From Gorsachius magnificus (taxonomy: Eukaryota > Chordata > Aves > Pelecaniformes > Ardeidae), in contig CM067082.1 in assembly GCA_034008185.1 (NCBI GenBank), positions 8,912,984 to 8,976,983 of the forward strand: a stretch of DNA of 64,000 nucleotides. Direction: 5' to 3'. The first letter of the stretch is position 1. Every line of letters begins with the position of its first letter. A program made the position numbers and the translations under genes. Of this stretch, positions 61,121 to 64,000 are shown piece after piece. The notes under the pieces were generated by a model. That model worked only from the letters and a program-made list of their open reading frames with translations, was not told the origin of the DNA and did no database searches.

Positions 61121-61432
61121 ATGGTTGGCGTAAGGAGGAGGAATGTTAAAGTGTTTACCTTTGCCTTTTTGCTCATCACGGTAACATCATTTCTGCTGAA
61201 CTACACGCACCAGGTGACCATGACCACCTGGGATCTGAGACATCTCATCATGCAGTTTTCAGAGCAAGTCCAAAAACTCTTCAAGTACCCCAGGAGACCG
61301 TGCAGCTGTCGCACCTGCATTTCTGAGCTGGGACATTCCCTCTGGTTTGATCAGAGATTTAATTCAACTATGCAACCTTTCCTGACCTCACAAAATGCCT
61401 TGATCCCAGAAGACAGCTACGGGTGGTGGCTG
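61121..61432 (+). CDS. ST3GAL1: ST3GAL1-type sialyltransferase, first coding exon (residues 1-104)
   Basis: ST3Gal-I is a Golgi type II membrane enzyme that transfers sialic acid from CMP-Neu5Ac to the 3-position of galactose on core-1 O-glycans (Gal-beta-1,3-GalNAc). The exon starts at an ATG in strong context (A at -3, G at +4); the frame upstream is open to 61034 but holds no other ATG. Residues 1-10 (MVGVRRRNVK) are a basic cytosolic tail, about 11-27 a signal anchor (VFTFAFLLITVTSFLLN), and 28-60 the stem. A Cys-x-Cys-x-x-Cys cluster sits at 61, 63 and 66, then LWFDQRFNSTMQPFLTSQNA, a stretch highly typical of ST3Gal-I/II. Sequons are NYT (27-29, probably too close to the membrane) and NST (81-83). 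The exon ends after GWWL in phase 0 at CTG|GTAAGT. Sialylmotifs L, S, III and VS must lie in later exons outside the window. ST3GAL2 fits less well at the N-terminus; an avian ST3GAL1-like paralogue cannot be excluded. Confidence 0.88.
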
Positions 61433-61438
61433 GTAAGT
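61433..61438 (+). other. 5' splice site (GTAAGT) of the ST3GAL1-type exon
   Basis: GTAAGT follows the GWWL codons directly. It matches the consensus donor fully, and the protein resemblance to ST3Gal-I stops exactly here. The frame continues open to 61663, but that read-through peptide does not look like the family. Confidence 0.88.
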
Positions 61439-64000
61439 GGGAGGTGTGGATATGGCCCAGCGTTCGTGCGATGGTTGCGGTGTCAGGCTTCAAGCGATGC
61501 CAAGCAGATAGCTAGAGATGGTTCCTGCCAAAAGCATTTACTGTCTCAGCTGGCAGGGCAGGCAGAGGTGGAAGAAAGTGGGCGTTGGTGCTGCTGCTTA
61601 TCTCGCAGGCACTCAGAGCGCATGTTCACTTGCTCCAAGTTAGAAAAGTCCCTGGAAGAGTGAATCCCTGAAGAGTGAATCCAGAATTTGCAAATGTCAA
61701 TATTTCCTTTTTCTCCCTTCTTTTGGAAAGATTACACTTGGTAAGCTGGCTTGTTTTGCTTCAGATGGTAAAAAGGGCTTTTGCTGTCCATCGAGGTCGC
61801 AAAGCAAACTCATTGTGAAGTGTGTAATTCCCCCGGGGCTCTCCCTACCGTGAGGCATGTAAATAATCAGCGTGATTTAATGGAAAATGATCGATTCCAT
61901 GTATATGAGAACAGTCTCTGTTGTGGCCAGCGATGTAAAACAGGTCTATAAAGCACATGGGGCAGCCGCAGGTCATTGGGAAGGAGCAGCCTCTGCATAT
62001 CTTCTGAGTCAGGTGGTCCAAAGAGCCCGATCATGAAAGCTGGCAATACCTTGTTTGAAAAGCACAGAAGGGTAGAAGGCATATCCTGATGTTTTCCCTA
62101 ATTAAAGCCCCTTTTATGTTCTCTTGAAACAAGATATTGATTAAATGAATTGCCCATGGCCAGCACTGCCAAGGTGCCAAAGCACAGGTTCTGGCTCCAG
62201 CTACCCCAGTCAAATCACAGTTTCATTATGAGTTGCTTTCCCCTTCTTAAGAAAAAATAATTTCCCTGTGCCTTTCTTTGAACACACAGCTGCCTGCAAC
62301 TTGGTGTCCTGCGGCGAGCACAACCCTTGATGTTGAATTTGGGGCTTTCAGCCCTTCCCTGGTGCCTTGGGGAGGCCCCTCTGGCAGGTGCCCACTTCTG
62401 CAGTGGGGGCATTCAGGTTTGGGAGGAGGCGTTAAGCCTTGTGGGAATGAGGCTGCATCTGATTCATCACTTCTCACTCTATGGGCTGTTGCATTTACTG
62501 GTGAAAGAGAGATGCTGCTGAACTCCGATGTCTTTAACTGTTGCATAAATGATATCCTCATTTTATGATGAAACCCTCCTTTTTGCTATGAGTCTCGCAT
62601 ATTCCAGGTGTTGCATCCTTTCACCTGCCTCTTGGCCGTGAGATTTCCCATTGCTTATATTTTATCTTGCAGCTCCCAGGGACTTTTCCTTCTGGTGCCC
62701 ACGTTTCCCAGCTGGGCTTTGCTGGAGCCATGAGAAGGGAAGATGGCAAGCTCAGGTCCTAGTTCCCCTTGGCCTGGGGTGAGGTTTCACCAGGGAGCTG
62801 AGCTGATCTAGCAACTGGCAGGTTTTGGAGGAGGGGGGGATACCCCAAATCAAACTCAGTAAATGAGAGGATGAGGTTGTTTATGGACACCGTGAGCATT
62901 CGGGCTGGTTGTGAAGTGCCTCCCAATTGCTTCTGGATACAAAAGACAGGAGCACTCAGCACCTCGAGGCGGTGCTGAGGAGAGGGTGGGATGATCAATC
63001 CTAAATCCTGGCATTGGTGTGGGGGCTGCGCTCCTGCAGCACCCAGTCTGAGGGGGAGTCCTGTGAGAGGCGGCTGGGTGGGCAGGATGCCTCTGCTAAG
63101 AGGGCTCTGCCCCTGCTGGCTTGGCCATCGCCCCTGAGCAAAGCCACGCTGCATTCTGCACTCAAACCCCACTCTGATTTAAACATGAGGTTTCAATGCA
63201 TTCTCTTGAAAAAAAAAAAAAAAAATTAAAAGGAAGAAAAAGCTTGGGACTTTCAGTACAGAAGTCTGAATTTCTGATTCTCCTTCTTGTAGTGAAACTG
63301 GGGGAAAAAAAAAAAGCACAGATACCTTACTTCAGTTCAACCTGAAACAGATATTTTTGGGGGAGTGTTGTTTCGTTTTCAGCTAAATTAAAAACTAGTG
63401 ACTTTCAGAACAGCCAAAAATCTTGTTTTTCTTCCTCCTCCAGCCCATATAAAAGCTGTCCATTAATTTTCAGAGCTGTCTAACCCTATTTTTAGTGTTT
63501 TCATTCATTTATTGAATTCAGGTCAAGTTCAAAGGGAATACACCATTTCAGAACACAAAATCAAAGCAGTTTTTTCTTAGATGGTAAAAATAAATCTTCT
63601 AAGGTTTCTACACTTTTTCCACCCTATTTTTTTTTTCATCCAGAACTTACCTTCAATGTGTGAAATGTTTTGGTGTCCCCCAAAACTGCATTGGTTGTTG
63701 GAAATCAGTTACTTGCTAAAAATCTAATCTATAGTAGATAGAGAAGGTGCCCTGACTCCTCTGAAAGATGCTTCTGGGTAAACCCAGGCATGATGTGGCC
63801 TCAGCTCCTCATTGCAACTTATTTCCTATATCCATGTGGCTTTGGGTAAGCCTTTCCAAGACAGTCAGTGTCATTTCTACAATAAGTAATGCCCAGGTGC
63901 ATCCTGACTCCACTCCCTTTTCACTACTCATTTTTAGGCTCATCTTCAAAGACCTTCTGAGATTTCTGCCGGTCTTAAAGAAAATATTGCTCATGGCCAT
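61439..64000. other. ST3GAL1: Intron following the first coding exon (partial)
   Basis: No further exon with sialyltransferase motifs is present before the window ends, so this is the start of the following intron. A runs occur at 63209-63225 and 63305-63315. Remaining frames look like chance. The next coding exon, expected to follow 'WWL' with the start of the catalytic domain, should lie to the right. Confidence 0.6.

Noticed and set aside
61433..61663. Read-through of the sialyltransferase frame past GWWL
   Set aside because: The family resemblance ends exactly at a consensus GTAAGT, so this is intron, not protein.
1..64000. CRISPR arrays, rRNA genes, operons, bacterial insertion sequences
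   Set aside because: No regularly spaced repeats, ribosomal sequence or prokaryotic gene organisation was seen; the DNA is vertebrate nuclear in character.

Overview
The window looks like nuclear DNA of a bird. It carries at least eleven fragments of CR1 non-LTR retrotransposons, several ending in the tandem ATTCTATG-type tails typical of sauropsid CR1. It also holds a solo endogenous-retrovirus LTR of a type common in birds, one CpG island, and only one recognisable cellular protein-coding exon. Everything else behaves like intronic or intergenic sequence: AT-rich, full of homopolymer runs, with short chance reading frames.

Layout. Positions 1-800 are a GC-rich block whose minus strand carries a short open frame resembling the coiled-coil part of avian CR1 ORF1 (tentative). 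A plus-strand CR1 tail lies at 1906-2356, a solo LTR at 4315-4885, and a minus-strand CR1 tail at 6640-6815. A CpG island at about 8330-9170 contains GC boxes, an E-box, a TATA-like element and good splice donors on both strands, so it is the best promoter candidate in the window. From about 9.2 to 61 kb there is a long non-coding stretch with nine more CR1 pieces (21.6, 23.3, 27.1, 31.0, 32.6, 44.1, 45.2, 46.1 and 52.4 kb), simple repeats, and several blocks that look like regulatory DNA. At 61121-61432 lies the first coding exon of an ST3GAL1-type sialyltransferase: short cytosolic tail, signal anchor, stem, Cys-x-Cys-x-x-Cys motif, then a consensus splice donor. The rest of that gene lies beyond the right edge.

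How it may fit together. The simplest model (inference) is that the CpG island near 8.6 kb starts a non-coding first exon that is spliced over about 50 kb to the coding exon at 61 kb. The region between would then be a large 5' intron holding enhancers. An alternative is that the island serves a separate or divergent non-coding transcript. No operons, CRISPR arrays, rRNA or convincing tRNA genes were seen. I found no clear evidence for a novel multi-gene system. The more unusual signals are possible cis-regulatory modules in the putative intron, the two-directional splice-donor arrangement in the CpG island, and CR1 copies that fall into three groups by their 3' ends.
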